Shown in pieces: positions 1 to 6,270 of a DNA stretch of 8,283 nucleotides. Source of the DNA: Syntrophorhabdus sp. (lineage in GTDB: Bacteria; Desulfobacterota; BSN033; UBA1163). The notes under the pieces are model-generated. The model saw only the letters and a program-made list of their open reading frames with translations. It had not been told where the DNA came from and did no database searches. The DNA lies in assembly GCA_020724025.1 (NCBI GenBank), contig DYHU01000162.1, positions 1 through 8,283 of the forward strand. The letters run 5' to 3'. The position numbers and the translations under genes were made by a program. Every line of letters begins with the position of its first letter. Position 1 is the first letter of the stretch.

Positions 1-618
1 TACGGACGCCCCTACGAAGGCATACTGGCAACCTGGGGATGTAGTCTGATATTGCAGCAGATGGCCAGAAATATCTTTGGGGCGAACAATGTGGATGTCG
101 CCAGTCCAGGCTGGCTTGGAGGAGGCATCCAAATCATGACGGGTCTGCAACTTCCTTATAACCGTCTATTCATTCTTGCTCTCACCAGCATATGTGTGAT
201 GGGAATATATCTGTATCTTTACCGAACGGCGCAAGGACGCCGCATGCGGGCTGTCATGCAGAACCGGGATATGAGCGCCTGTTTGGGAATCCGAACCCGC
301 AAGGTGGACACTTTCACCTTTGCATTGGGCTCGGGCCTGGCAGGGGTCGCAGGTAGTGCTGTCAGCCTCCTGGGATCGATCGGCCCTTCCACCGGACAAA
401 ATTACATTATTGATGCGTTTATGGTCGTAGTGCTGGGAGGAACGGGAAGGCTCGCTGGCACAATTGCCGGAGCTCTGGTTATGGGTGTCCTCAATCCAGT
501 CTTTGAATTGATCAGTACATCGAGTATGGGAAAGGTGATCCTCTTCATTTTGGTGATTTTATTCCTTCAGGGAAAACCACAGGGATTATTCTCCTTAAAG
601 ACCCGTGCGTTGGATTGA
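1..618 (+). CDS. urtB: Urea ABC transporter permease UrtB (5'-truncated)
   Basis: This is one of the two membrane permeases of a branched-chain amino acid-type (LivH-like) ABC transporter; the neighbours and sequence point to urea as substrate. The reading frame is open from the first base, so the true start lies upstream; 205 residues remain, probably about the last two thirds of the protein. The first residues (YGRP..E..LATWG.SLILQQ) and the stretch [13 protein letters not shown] followed by LQLPYNRLF are, from memory, characteristic of UrtB rather than generic LivH. Around residues 84-99 ([15 protein letters not shown]) lies the cytoplasmic loop that contacts the ATPases, and near residues 140-154 is the conserved [13 protein letters not shown] segment. 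Several hydrophobic membrane spans are visible, the last at about 177-190. The stop codon lies 13 nt before the chosen urtC start, so the two are co-transcribed. The internal TTG at 52 is not a plausible start because conserved family sequence precedes it. Confidence 0.93.
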   Translation, partial: YGRPYEGILATWGCSLILQQMARNIFGANNVDVASPGWLGGGIQIMTGLQLPYNRLFILALTSICVMGIYLYLYRTAQGRRMRAVMQNRDMSACLGIRTRKVDTFTFALGSGLAGVAGSAVSLLGSIGPSTGQNYIIDAFMVVVLGGTGRLAGTIAGALVMGVLNPVFELISTSSMGKVILFILVILFLQGKPQGLFSLKTRALD

Positions 619-631
619 GAAAGTTTCACTA

Positions 632-1738
632 ATGAATACAAAAGCTGATAAGTCCACTATCTTCAGGTTTAAATGGTTTGCGTTGGTCATGCTTCTTCTG
701 GCTATGGCACCCTTTTATCTCTCAGACTTTCGTTTGAACTTGTTTGGGAAGTTCTTAACCTTCGCCATTGTCGCCTTGGGCATCGATCTCATTTGGGGGT
801 ATGCCGGGATTTTAAGTCTGGGCCACGGTGTCTTTTTTGGCTTGGGCGGGTATTGTATGGGGGCATATCTTAAACTTCAGGCAGAAGAGTTGCCGGATTT
901 TATGGGCTGGAGCGGGCTCGTAGAACTTCCCTGGTTCTGGAAGCCTTTTCACCATTCCTGGTTCGCCTTGCCGATAACCATCCTCATCCCAGTTCTCTTT
1001 GCTCTTTTCATCGGCTTTCCAACATTCCATGCAAGGATTAAAGGGGTCTATTTTTCAATCCTGACCCAAGCCTTAGCCCTTATCTTCGTTACCCTTTTCA
1101 TTGGCCAACAACCCTACACGGGAGGAACCAATGGGATAACAAATCTTCAGGACATCTTTGGGTTTTCCCTGGCAGAACCGGCCACAATGCGCGGTCTTTA
1201 TGCGGTGACGGTTTTGATGCTCGGGATGACTTACTTATTATGTCACTGGCTCACTCACGCTCAGCTTGGCAAAGTGCTGGTGGCCATTCGAGATGGGGAA
1301 AATCGGTTCCGCTTTTTAGGTTACAATCCGACGCTGTTTAAAGTCCTTGTCTTCGCCATCTCTGCGGGATTGGCTGGTTTGGCAGGAGCCCTCTTTGTCC
1401 CTCAGGTGGGCATTATCTCTCCGTCGATGATGGGTATCCTTCCTTCTGTGGAGATGGCCATTTGGGTGGCTGTTGGAGGGAGAGGCACTTTAAAAGGTGC
1501 CGTGATTGGAGCTGTTGTAGTGAATGCAGCCAAAAGCTACTTCAGCGAAAACTTCCCTGAACTCTGGCTATATTTCTTAGGAGTGCTTTTCATCAGTTTC
1601 GTTCTTCTCTTCCCTCAAGGGATAATGGGATTTTTACAAAAGGGACGCTTCGAGTGGGCAACCATCATTTTCCGATGGCGGGAAAAGAGATTCGTGAGGT
1701 CCTCCTCTCCGAATCGTCTCCCCCGTAAGTGCCTTTGA
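632..1738 (+). CDS. urtC: Urea ABC transporter permease UrtC
   Basis: Second inner-membrane permease of the urea transporter, of the LivM type, 368 residues. Visible landmarks are [19 protein letters not shown] at residues 56-74, [11 protein letters not shown] at 138-148, TGGTNGI at 163-169, the ATPase-contacting loop [15 protein letters not shown] at 217-231, [15 protein letters not shown] at 280-294 and FPQGIMG at 327-333. The first membrane span is at about residues 14-30, and hydrophobic segments recur through the protein. It ends in a basic, probably cytoplasmic tail (about 345-368). I chose ATG 632, weakly preceded by a GAGAAAG-like ribosome site; a GTG at 605 in the same frame would overlap urtB and add nine residues, but it has no good ribosome site. 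It should pair with UrtB to form the transmembrane pore, energised by UrtD and UrtE. The UrtC assignment rather than LivM rests mainly on context, notably the downstream urease genes. Confidence 0.92.
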   Translation: MNTKADKSTIFRFKWFALVMLLLAMAPFYLSDFRLNLFGKFLTFAIVALGIDLIWGYAGILSLGHGVFFGLGGYCMGAYLKLQAEELPDFMGWSGLVELPWFWKPFHHSWFALPITILIPVLFALFIGFPTFHARIKGVYFSILTQALALIFVTLFIGQQPYTGGTNGITNLQDIFGFSLAEPATMRGLYAVTVLMLGMTYLLCHWLTHAQLGKVLVAIRDGENRFRFLGYNPTLFKVLVFAISAGLAGLAGALFVPQVGIISPSMMGILPSVEMAIWVAVGGRGTLKGAVIGAVVVNAAKSYFSENFPELWLYFLGVLFISFVLLFPQGIMGFLQKGRFEWATIIFRWREKRFVRSSSPNRLPRKCL

Positions 1739-1751
1739 GAGGAGCAGGTCC

Positions 1752-2510
1752 ATGGCTGTAACGATCATCTATCTGGAAGATGTCACTGTAGACTTCAATG
1801 GCTTTAAAGCCCTCCGTGGTGTGAATTTTTTCGTAGACTATGGTGAGCTTCGCGTTTTGATCGGTCCAAATGGGGCAGGGAAGACGACCCTTCTGGATGT
1901 CATTTGTGGATGGGTGAAACCGGAAAGTGGACGGGTGATTTATGGGGAAGGGAAAGATATTCACAGGTTGACCGAACATAAAATTGCCCGGTTGGGCATC
2001 AGCCGAAAATTTCAAACCCCTTCGGTCTTTATCAACCTCACTCTATTTGAGAACATTGGGCTTTCCTTGCGGCGGAGCGAAGGATTTTGGGACACCCTCT
2101 CTTCCTCGTTGACCGGGGAAAATCGCGATAAAATATTTTCTGTTCTGAATATGATCGGCTTAACCTATAAGGCTTACGAGAGGGCGGGGTCTCTCTCACA
2201 CGGTGAGAAGCAATGGCTGGAGCTCGGTATGAGTATTGTTCAGCAACCCTCGCTGTTATTAGTCGATGAACCAGTGGCCGGGATGACAGGGAGAGAAAGG
2301 GAGAAGACAGGTGAACTCCTCCAAGCGATCGCCAAAGACAGATCTGTTCTGATTGTCGAACACGATATGGAATTCGTTCGTCAGATCGCTAAAAAGGTAA
2401 CGGTTCTCCACGAAGGTACTGTTTTGTGTGAAGGACCTATGGAACGGATTCAAAACGACCCTATGGTGATAGAGGTCTACATGGGGAGGGGAGAAAAAGG
2501 AAGATGCTAA
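1752..2510 (+). CDS. urtD: Urea ABC transporter ATP-binding protein UrtD
   Basis: Cytoplasmic ATPase subunit of the urea importer, LivG-like, 252 residues. All nucleotide-binding motifs are intact: Walker A GPNGAGKT at residues 38-45, Q-loop Gln88 in RKFQTPSVF, signature motif LSHGE at 148-152, Walker B LLLVDEP at 168-174 with catalytic Glu173, and H-loop His204 in IVEHDMEFVR. The SLSHGEKQWLE form of the signature and the GISRKFQTPSVF segment are typical of UrtD as I recall the family, and distinguish it from generic LivG. ATG 1752 has a good ribosome site (AGAGGAG at 1738-1744), which overlaps the urtC stop codon. The 3' end overlaps urtE by 7 nt, suggesting translational coupling and equal expression of the two ATPases. 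It should bind the cytoplasmic loops of UrtB or UrtC and hydrolyse ATP as a heterodimer with UrtE. Confidence 0.95.
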   Translation: MAVTIIYLEDVTVDFNGFKALRGVNFFVDYGELRVLIGPNGAGKTTLLDVICGWVKPESGRVIYGEGKDIHRLTEHKIARLGISRKFQTPSVFINLTLFENIGLSLRRSEGFWDTLSSSLTGENRDKIFSVLNMIGLTYKAYERAGSLSHGEKQWLELGMSIVQQPSLLLVDEPVAGMTGREREKTGELLQAIAKDRSVLIVEHDMEFVRQIAKKVTVLHEGTVLCEGPMERIQNDPMVIEVYMGRGEKGRC

Positions 2511-3202
2511 ACATTGAGCAACTTCGCAGTTCCTATGGCGAAACCCTCATTCTGCAGAATGTCAATCTGGAGGTCCCTGCCGGAGGGATTGTGGCCCTCA
2601 TGGGCCGCAATGGGGTTGGAAAGACAACCTTGTTAAAAACGATCATGGGGCTCCTCCGTCCGCTCGCTGGTGAGATTATTTTCGATGGTCAGGAGATCAC
2701 CCACTGGTCACCGGAGAAACGGGCCAGAGGGGGAATTGGATATGTGCCTCAAGGTCGGGATATCTTCCCTTATTTAACTGTGGAGGAGAATCTCTTCCTC
2801 GGCCTGGAGGCTCATAAAGCAGGAAGAGGAATGGCTATTCCAGAAGGTATCTTTGATCTCTTTCCCGCATTAAAGAACATGCTTTTGAGGAAAGGAGGGG
2901 ACTTGAGCGGGGGTGAACAACAGCAGTTAGCGATTGCTCGGGTCTTGGTCTCAGAACCGAAATTATTGCTTTTCGATGAGCCGACCGAAGGAATTCAGCC
3001 CTCCATCGTCCTGCAGATTGAAAATACGATTCGCTTCATCAAGGAACAGGGAACGATATCTATCCTCTTGGTGGAACAGTATCTCGAATTTGCCCTGCGT
3101 CTTGCAGATTACTATTACATCATGGAGAAAGGATCGATTGTTTCTGAGGGATTGACCAATGCCTTAAGCAAGGAAGCCATCGTAAACCATCTAACGGTAT
3201 AA
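2504..3202 (+). CDS. urtE: Urea ABC transporter ATP-binding protein UrtE
   Basis: Second cytoplasmic ATPase of the urea importer, LivF-like, 232 residues. Walker A is GRNGVGKT at residues 34-41, the Q-loop is Gln83 in YVPQGRDIFP, the signature is LSGGE at 134-138, and Walker B is LLLFDEP at 154-160 followed by TEGIQPSIV. The usual H-loop histidine is replaced by glutamine (LLVEQ, Gln192); this is the normal state in LivF/UrtE proteins, not a defect. Its ATG lies inside the last codons of urtD. The next gene, 35 nt downstream, encodes a PII-type regulator. In cyanobacteria PII is reported to bind UrtE to regulate urea uptake, so this neighbourhood is suggestive, although no contact can be shown from sequence alone. 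Confidence 0.95.
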   Translation: MLNIEQLRSSYGETLILQNVNLEVPAGGIVALMGRNGVGKTTLLKTIMGLLRPLAGEIIFDGQEITHWSPEKRARGGIGYVPQGRDIFPYLTVEENLFLGLEAHKAGRGMAIPEGIFDLFPALKNMLLRKGGDLSGGEQQQLAIARVLVSEPKLLLFDEPTEGIQPSIVLQIENTIRFIKEQGTISILLVEQYLEFALRLADYYYIMEKGSIVSEGLTNALSKEAIVNHLTV

Positions 3203-3237
3203 TTTTGGGGGGGATATCCGCAGCAGAAGGAGACGCG

Positions 3238-3564
3238 ATGAAAATGATTCAGGCTATTGTGAGGCCGGAGAAATTAAAAGATGTGGAAGAACGTTTAAAA
3301 AGGGAAGGATTCCCTTCGTTGACCGAGATAAGTGTTCGGGGCCGAGGCAAACAGAGAGGCATCGTCATTGGGGAAATGAGATATGACAAGTTACCTAAGG
3401 AACTTTTAGTGGTGACCTGCAAGGATGGTGATCTTCAGAGAATACTGGACATCATTTTAGAAGAAGGACGTACGGGGAATATCGGAGACGGAAAGATTTT
3501 TGTGATCAATGTGGAAGACGCCATAACGATTCGCACCGGAGAGCGTGGTGAAAAGGCTTTATGA
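3238..3564 (+). CDS. PII-family nitrogen regulatory protein, NifI1-like
   Basis: Small cytosolic signal protein of 108 residues; PII trimers sense ATP/ADP and 2-oxoglutarate and control partners through a flexible T-loop. The N-terminus MKMIQAIVRPEKL, the B-loop RTGNIGDGKIFV at residues 78-89 (Gly83, Gly85, Lys86) and the C-terminal IRTGE at 98-102 identify the family. The T-loop differs from GlnB/GlnK: RGRGKQRGIVIGEMRYDKLPK (about 34-54) is a few residues shorter and lacks the ELYRGAEY segment carrying the uridylylated Tyr51. Gln39, a 2-oxoglutarate/Mg-ATP site residue in PII, is kept. GRGKQRGI and YD.LPKE strongly resemble NifI1 proteins as I remember them; NifI1 normally sits between nifH and nifD and regulates nitrogenase. 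No nif gene is present here. Start ATG 3238 is preferred because AAGGAG (3227-3232) lies 5 nt upstream; a TTG at 3205 would add 11 residues before the canonical MK start. A role in controlling urea uptake or urease is inferred from position. Confidence 0.9.
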   Translation: MKMIQAIVRPEKLKDVEERLKREGFPSLTEISVRGRGKQRGIVIGEMRYDKLPKELLVVTCKDGDLQRILDIILEEGRTGNIGDGKIFVINVEDAITIRTGERGEKAL

Positions 3565-3578
3565 GAGAGGTGAAATAA

Positions 3579-3881
3579 ATGCATCTGACGCAGAGAGAGA
3601 AGGAAAAATTACTCATCTATTTGGCAAGCCAATTGGCTCTTGCGCGAAAGAAGAAGGGTTTGAAACTGAACTATCCCGAGGTGATGGCTGTGATCAGCGC
3701 TGAAATTATTGAAGGGGCCCGGGAAGGTAAAAGTGTGACAGAATTGCAAGAAGAAGCAACGAAGATTCTAAAAAAGGAAGAAGTGATGGAGGGCGTGGCA
3801 GAGATGGTTGATTGTCTCCAGGTGGAGGCAACTTTTCCAGATGGGACAAAATTGGTGACAGTATTCAATCCCATAAAGTGA
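3579..3881 (+). CDS. ureA: Urease gamma subunit UreA
   Basis: Smallest structural subunit of the cytosolic nickel enzyme urease, which hydrolyses urea to ammonia and carbamate. It has 100 residues, the usual length for a separate gamma subunit. Diagnostic segments are the N-terminal [38 protein letters not shown] at about residues 30-53, and the C-terminal [33 protein letters not shown] 3579 has the ribosome site GAGAGGTGA (3565-3573) 5 nt upstream and lies 14 nt after the PII stop codon. The gene order gamma, beta, alpha as three separate genes is the standard bacterial arrangement, unlike the fused subunits of Helicobacter or plants. No truncation or unusual composition is seen. Confidence 0.97.
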   Translation: MHLTQREKEKLLIYLASQLALARKKKGLKLNYPEVMAVISAEIIEGAREGKSVTELQEEATKILKKEEVMEGVAEMVDCLQVEATFPDGTKLVTVFNPIK

Positions 3882-3892
3882 GGAGAACGAAG

Positions 3893-4261
3893 ATGAAGCC
3901 TGGGGAATATCTATTGCATGGGGAAGACATCGTGTTGAACGAGGGCCGGGAGGTCGTTGAACTGACCGTGAAAAATGTGGACCAGCGGCCTATACAGGTA
4001 GGTTCACACTTTCACTTTTTTGAAGTCAATCGGGCATTAGTCTTTGACCGAAAGAAAGCCTTTGGCAAAAGGCTCGATATCCCATCAGGCACAGCAGTAC
4101 GTTTCGAACCAGGAGAAGAAAAGAAGATCCATTTGATTCCGCTGGGGGGAAGAAGGAATGTTTACGGCTTGAATGGGTTAACCGAAGGCAGTGCCAATGC
4201 AGAGAGAGGAGCCGAAAAGGCTCTCTCCAGAGCAAGGAACAAAGGGTTTGAGGAGGTATGA
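3893..4261 (+). CDS. ureB: Urease beta subunit UreB
   Basis: Structural beta subunit of urease, 122 residues. The N-terminal MKPGEYLL, the core [17 protein letters not shown] at about residues 37-53, [16 protein letters not shown] at 60-75 and [16 protein letters not shown] at 84-99 are the conserved beta-subunit segments. The last 20 or so residues, after the conserved core, are a charged tail ([20 protein letters not shown]) of the variable kind seen in many UreB proteins. ATG 3893 is chosen because AGGAG (3881-3885) lies 7 nt upstream and the protein then begins with the canonical PGE motif; the frame stays open upstream to 3812, but that would add 27 unrelated residues overlapping ureA. 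The stop is only 1 nt before the ureC start, so the two subunits are probably translationally coupled. Confidence 0.97.
   Translation: MKPGEYLLHGEDIVLNEGREVVELTVKNVDQRPIQVGSHFHFFEVNRALVFDRKKAFGKRLDIPSGTAVRFEPGEEKKIHLIPLGGRRNVYGLNGLTEGSANAERGAEKALSRARNKGFEEV
4251..4257 (+). promoter_or_regulatory. Ribosome binding site that fixes the ureC start
   Basis: AGGAGGT is a near-perfect complement to the 3' end of 16S rRNA, 5 nt before ATG 4263. It lies inside the last codons of ureB. The ATG at 4258 touches the site directly and is in another frame, so it is not used. This is the strongest ribosome site in the operon, which fits high translation of the catalytic subunit. Confidence 0.8.
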
Positions 4262-4262
4262 G

Positions 4263-5981
4263 ATGTCTTACGAGATAAAACGTAAAGCGTATGCAGAGAT
4301 GTACGGTCCAACCATCAAAGATAAGGTGAGATTGGCCGATACCAATCTGATCATCGAGGTGGAAAAAGATTTCACCGTTTTTGGAGATGAATGTAAGTTT
4401 GGGGCAGGCAAAGTGATCAGAGATGGCATGGGACAAAGCTCCCGGGCCCAATCTAAGGAGGGAGTTCTTGACCTTCTCATCACTAATGCCTTGATCATCG
4501 ATTATTGGGGAATTCTGAAGGCAGACATTGGCATTAAGGATGGAAGAATTGCAGGAATAGGTAAGGCCGGTAACCCCGATGTCATGAATGGGGTGGACAT
4601 GGAGATGGTTATAGGAGCCTCCACAGAAGTAATTTCGGGAGAAGGCCTGATCGCCACGGCCGGGGGAATAGACTCCCATGTCCATTTCATCTCTCCCCAG
4701 ATTATCGAGGAATCATTAGCCTCGGGAGTGACGACCATGATCGGGGGCGGCACCGGACCGGCCACCGGAAGCTATGCCACCACAGCTACACCCGGCAAAT
4801 GGAATATTCAAAGAATGTTGCAGTCAATGGAAGCCTTTCCGATGAATTTCGGTCTTTGTGGAAAGGGGAACTCATCTACACCAGGCCCTCTTAAAGAACA
4901 GATAGAGGCAGGAATCATCGGCTTAAAATTACACGAAGATTGGGGCTCAACGCCACGAGCTATACATTCCTGTCTGGACATTGTTGATGAATATGATATA
5001 CAGGTCTGCCTCCACACTGACACACCTAACGAAGCCGGTTTTGTGGAAGATACGATATCGGCTATCAACGGTCGCAGCATTCACGCCTACCATGTTGAGG
5101 GAGCCGGTGGGGGCCATGCCCCCGATGTGATCAAACTTTCTGGAGAGCCAAATATTGTGGCATCCTCAACCACTCCGACATTGCCCTATACGCACAATAC
5201 GGTGGATGAACATCTCTATATGCTGATGGTTTGCCACCACCTCGACCCGAAGATTAAGGAGGATGTCGCCTTTGCCAGCTCACGCATCAGAGCCAATACG
5301 ATCGCGGCAGAGGACATTCTGCATGATCTGGGCGCCATATCGATCATCAATTCCGATGCACAGGCAATGGGCAGAACGGCTGAGGTAATCATACGAACGT
5401 GGCAATTAGCCGACAAGATGAAGAAGCAGCGGGGGAAACTGAGAGATGATTCTCCGGATAATGATAACTTCCGGGTCAAGCGCTATATCAGTAAATACAC
5501 AATCAATCCCGCAATTGCTCATGGAATCTCCTTTTATCTCGGCTCTCTGGAGAAAGGGAAATTTGCAGATATCGTTCTGTGGAAACCTGCTTTCTTTGGG
5601 GTCAAGCCGGAGATCGTAATCAAGGGAGGTTTTATCGCCTATGCTGCCATGGGAGAGGCGAATGGTTCCATCTCTACGGTTCAGCCGATCATGGGTAAGT
5701 ATATGTTTGGCGGATTCGGCAAGGCCATTTCTCCCGGCGGCATTACGTTTGTTTCACGGCTCGCATATGAAAACGATATCGCACATGAATTCAAATTAGA
5801 GAAAAAGATCTTGCCTGTAAATAATTGTAGGCAGATTGGTAAAAAGGATATGGTCTACAATGCCTGGGTCCCAAAGATCGAAATAGATTATAAGACCTAT
5901 GAAGTGAGGGCAAACGGAGAATTGCTGACCTGTGAGCCGTCCGTTAAATTACCGTTGACCCAAAGGTATTTTCTCTTTTGA
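4263..5981 (+). CDS. ureC: Urease alpha (catalytic) subunit UreC
   Basis: Catalytic subunit of urease, 572 residues, a metal-dependent amidohydrolase with a dinuclear nickel site. By comparison with Klebsiella urease, every expected ligand is present: His139 and His141 (SHVHF), the lysine that becomes carbamylated (Lys222 in GLKLHEDWG), His224, His251 (HTDTPNE), His277 ([13 protein letters not shown]) and Asp365 (NSDAQAMGR). The mobile active-site flap Cys324-His325 (MVCHHLDP) is also intact, so the subunit should be active once nickel is inserted. The C-terminus ends in the typical AQRYFLF-like form (TQRYFLF). ATG 4263 is chosen because AGGAGGT (4251-4257) is 5 nt upstream and the protein starts close to the conserved [13 protein letters not shown] region. 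An upstream in-frame ATG at 4191 lies inside ureB and would add 24 unrelated residues. It is the last gene before a probable terminator; no accessory gene follows. Confidence 0.98.
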   Translation: MSYEIKRKAYAEMYGPTIKDKVRLADTNLIIEVEKDFTVFGDECKFGAGKVIRDGMGQSSRAQSKEGVLDLLITNALIIDYWGILKADIGIKDGRIAGIGKAGNPDVMNGVDMEMVIGASTEVISGEGLIATAGGIDSHVHFISPQIIEESLASGVTTMIGGGTGPATGSYATTATPGKWNIQRMLQSMEAFPMNFGLCGKGNSSTPGPLKEQIEAGIIGLKLHEDWGSTPRAIHSCLDIVDEYDIQVCLHTDTPNEAGFVEDTISAINGRSIHAYHVEGAGGGHAPDVIKLSGEPNIVASSTTPTLPYTHNTVDEHLYMLMVCHHLDPKIKEDVAFASSRIRANTIAAEDILHDLGAISIINSDAQAMGRTAEVIIRTWQLADKMKKQRGKLRDDSPDNDNFRVKRYISKYTINPAIAHGISFYLGSLEKGKFADIVLWKPAFFGVKPEIVIKGGFIAYAAMGEANGSISTVQPIMGKYMFGGFGKAISPGGITFVSRLAYENDIAHEFKLEKKILPVNNCRQIGKKDMVYNAWVPKIEIDYKTYEVRANGELLTCEPSVKLPLTQRYFLF

Positions 5982-6065
5982 TCAAATGGATAGGTTAAAG
6001 AAGGTGGGTGTTGATTGTTTTCTAACAGATTGCCTAAAATTCAACAAAAACCCCTTTTAAATGAC

Positions 6066-6110
6066 GAGACTTGGGAGGACTCCATTTCTCCCAAGTCTCT
6101 AATAATTTTA
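6066..6110 (+). terminator. Probable intrinsic terminator of the urt-ure operon
   Basis: A perfect 12-bp inverted repeat, GAGACTTGGGAG (6066-6077) and CTCCCAAGTCTC (6088-6099), encloses a 10-nt loop. It is followed by the T/A-rich run TAATAATTTTA. It lies 85 nt after the ureC stop and just before the next promoter, the expected place for a terminator. The tail is not an uninterrupted T-run, so termination may be incomplete. Confidence 0.72.
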
Positions 6111-6143
6111 ACGAAAGTTTTCAGTAAACTCTTGCTCCTTCGC

Positions 6144-6160
6144 TTGGCACAAAGATTGCT
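6144..6160 (+). promoter_or_regulatory. Sigma-54 (RpoN) -24/-12 promoter
   Basis: TTGGCACAAAGATTGCT matches the sigma-54 consensus TTGGCAC-N5-TTGCW in all defining positions. The invariant GG (6146-6147) and GC (6158-6159) are separated by exactly 10 nt. The predicted transcription start is near 6171, giving a leader of about 100 nt before the amidotransferase ATG at 6271. Such promoters require an ATP-dependent enhancer-binding activator; with an ammonium transporter downstream, NtrC or a relative is the likely one, although no activator gene or clear binding site is visible here. Confidence 0.85.
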
Positions 6161-6185
6161 GTCTAAATACCAAGGAAGAATGTAG

Positions 6186-6206
6186 CGTCGGCATTCACTG
6201 CCGACG
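6186..6206. repeat. Hairpin in the predicted leader (first)
   Basis: CGTCGGCA (6186-6193) and TGCCGACG (6199-6206) form a perfect 8-bp stem with the 5-nt loop TTCAC. There is no T-run, so it is not a classical terminator. The preceding TGTAG and the compact GC-rich stem resemble dispersed palindromic (REP-like) elements seen in many environmental bacterial genomes. It could be such a repeat or a leader RNA structure. Confidence 0.6.
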
Positions 6207-6228
6207 AAATGAGCATTGATAGAAAATA

Positions 6229-6253
6229 ATCGCCCCCATTAAATGGGGGCGAT
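6229..6253. repeat. Hairpin in the predicted leader (second)
   Basis: ATCGCCCCCAT (6229-6239) and ATGGGGGCGAT (6243-6253) form a perfect 11-bp stem with a 3-nt TAA loop, ending 17 nt before the amidotransferase ATG. The following sequence is not T-rich, so termination is unlikely. It may stabilise the mRNA, affect ribosome access, or be a REP-like insertion. The start codon itself has only a weak, badly spaced purine stretch (GAAAGAG touching the ATG). Confidence 0.62.
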
Positions 6254-6270
6254 ACATCGGGTAGAAAGAG

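Larger units (their letters stand above)
5982..6270. other. Intergenic regulatory region between ureC and the amidotransferase gene
   Basis: This 289-nt gap separates two transcription units. In order it holds a terminator-like hairpin (6066-6110), a small 5-bp inverted repeat AGTTT-N5-AAACT (6116-6130), a sigma-54 promoter (6144-6160) and two hairpins in the predicted leader (6186-6206 and 6229-6253). The first 80 nt contain no convincing gene; a 24-codon ATG frame at 5987 lacks a ribosome site. I did not find a clear NtrC site of the GCACC-N5-GGTGC type, although activator sites can be diverged or further away. Confidence 0.75.

Noticed and set aside
605..631. GTG start for urtC at 605, nine codons upstream of ATG 632
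   Set aside because: It lies inside the end of urtB, has no clear ribosome site, and adds residues that do not look like part of the family. It cannot be fully excluded.
3205..3237. TTG start extending the PII protein by 11 residues
   Set aside because: PII proteins begin with MK.I.AI.RP, which starts exactly at ATG 3238, and a good ribosome site lies just before that ATG.
3812..3892. N-terminal extension of UreB into ureA
   Set aside because: The added residues are the out-of-frame translation of the ureA end; AGGAG and the canonical PGE start support 3893.
4026..4685. Long open frame of 219 codons on the minus strand, antisense to ureB/ureC
   Set aside because: It lies opposite two well-supported urease genes, has no recognisable domain and looks like a chance shadow of their codon pattern.
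5987..6061. Possible 24-residue small protein (starts MDRLKKVGVD) after ureC
   Set aside because: There is no ribosome site at a suitable distance and no recognisable motif; a short frame of this size is expected by chance.
6186..6253. Guanidine-II-like riboswitch (two small hairpins before a nitrogen gene)
   Set aside because: The two-hairpin layout is suggestive, but the loops are TTCAC and TAA, not the ACGR loops required for that class.
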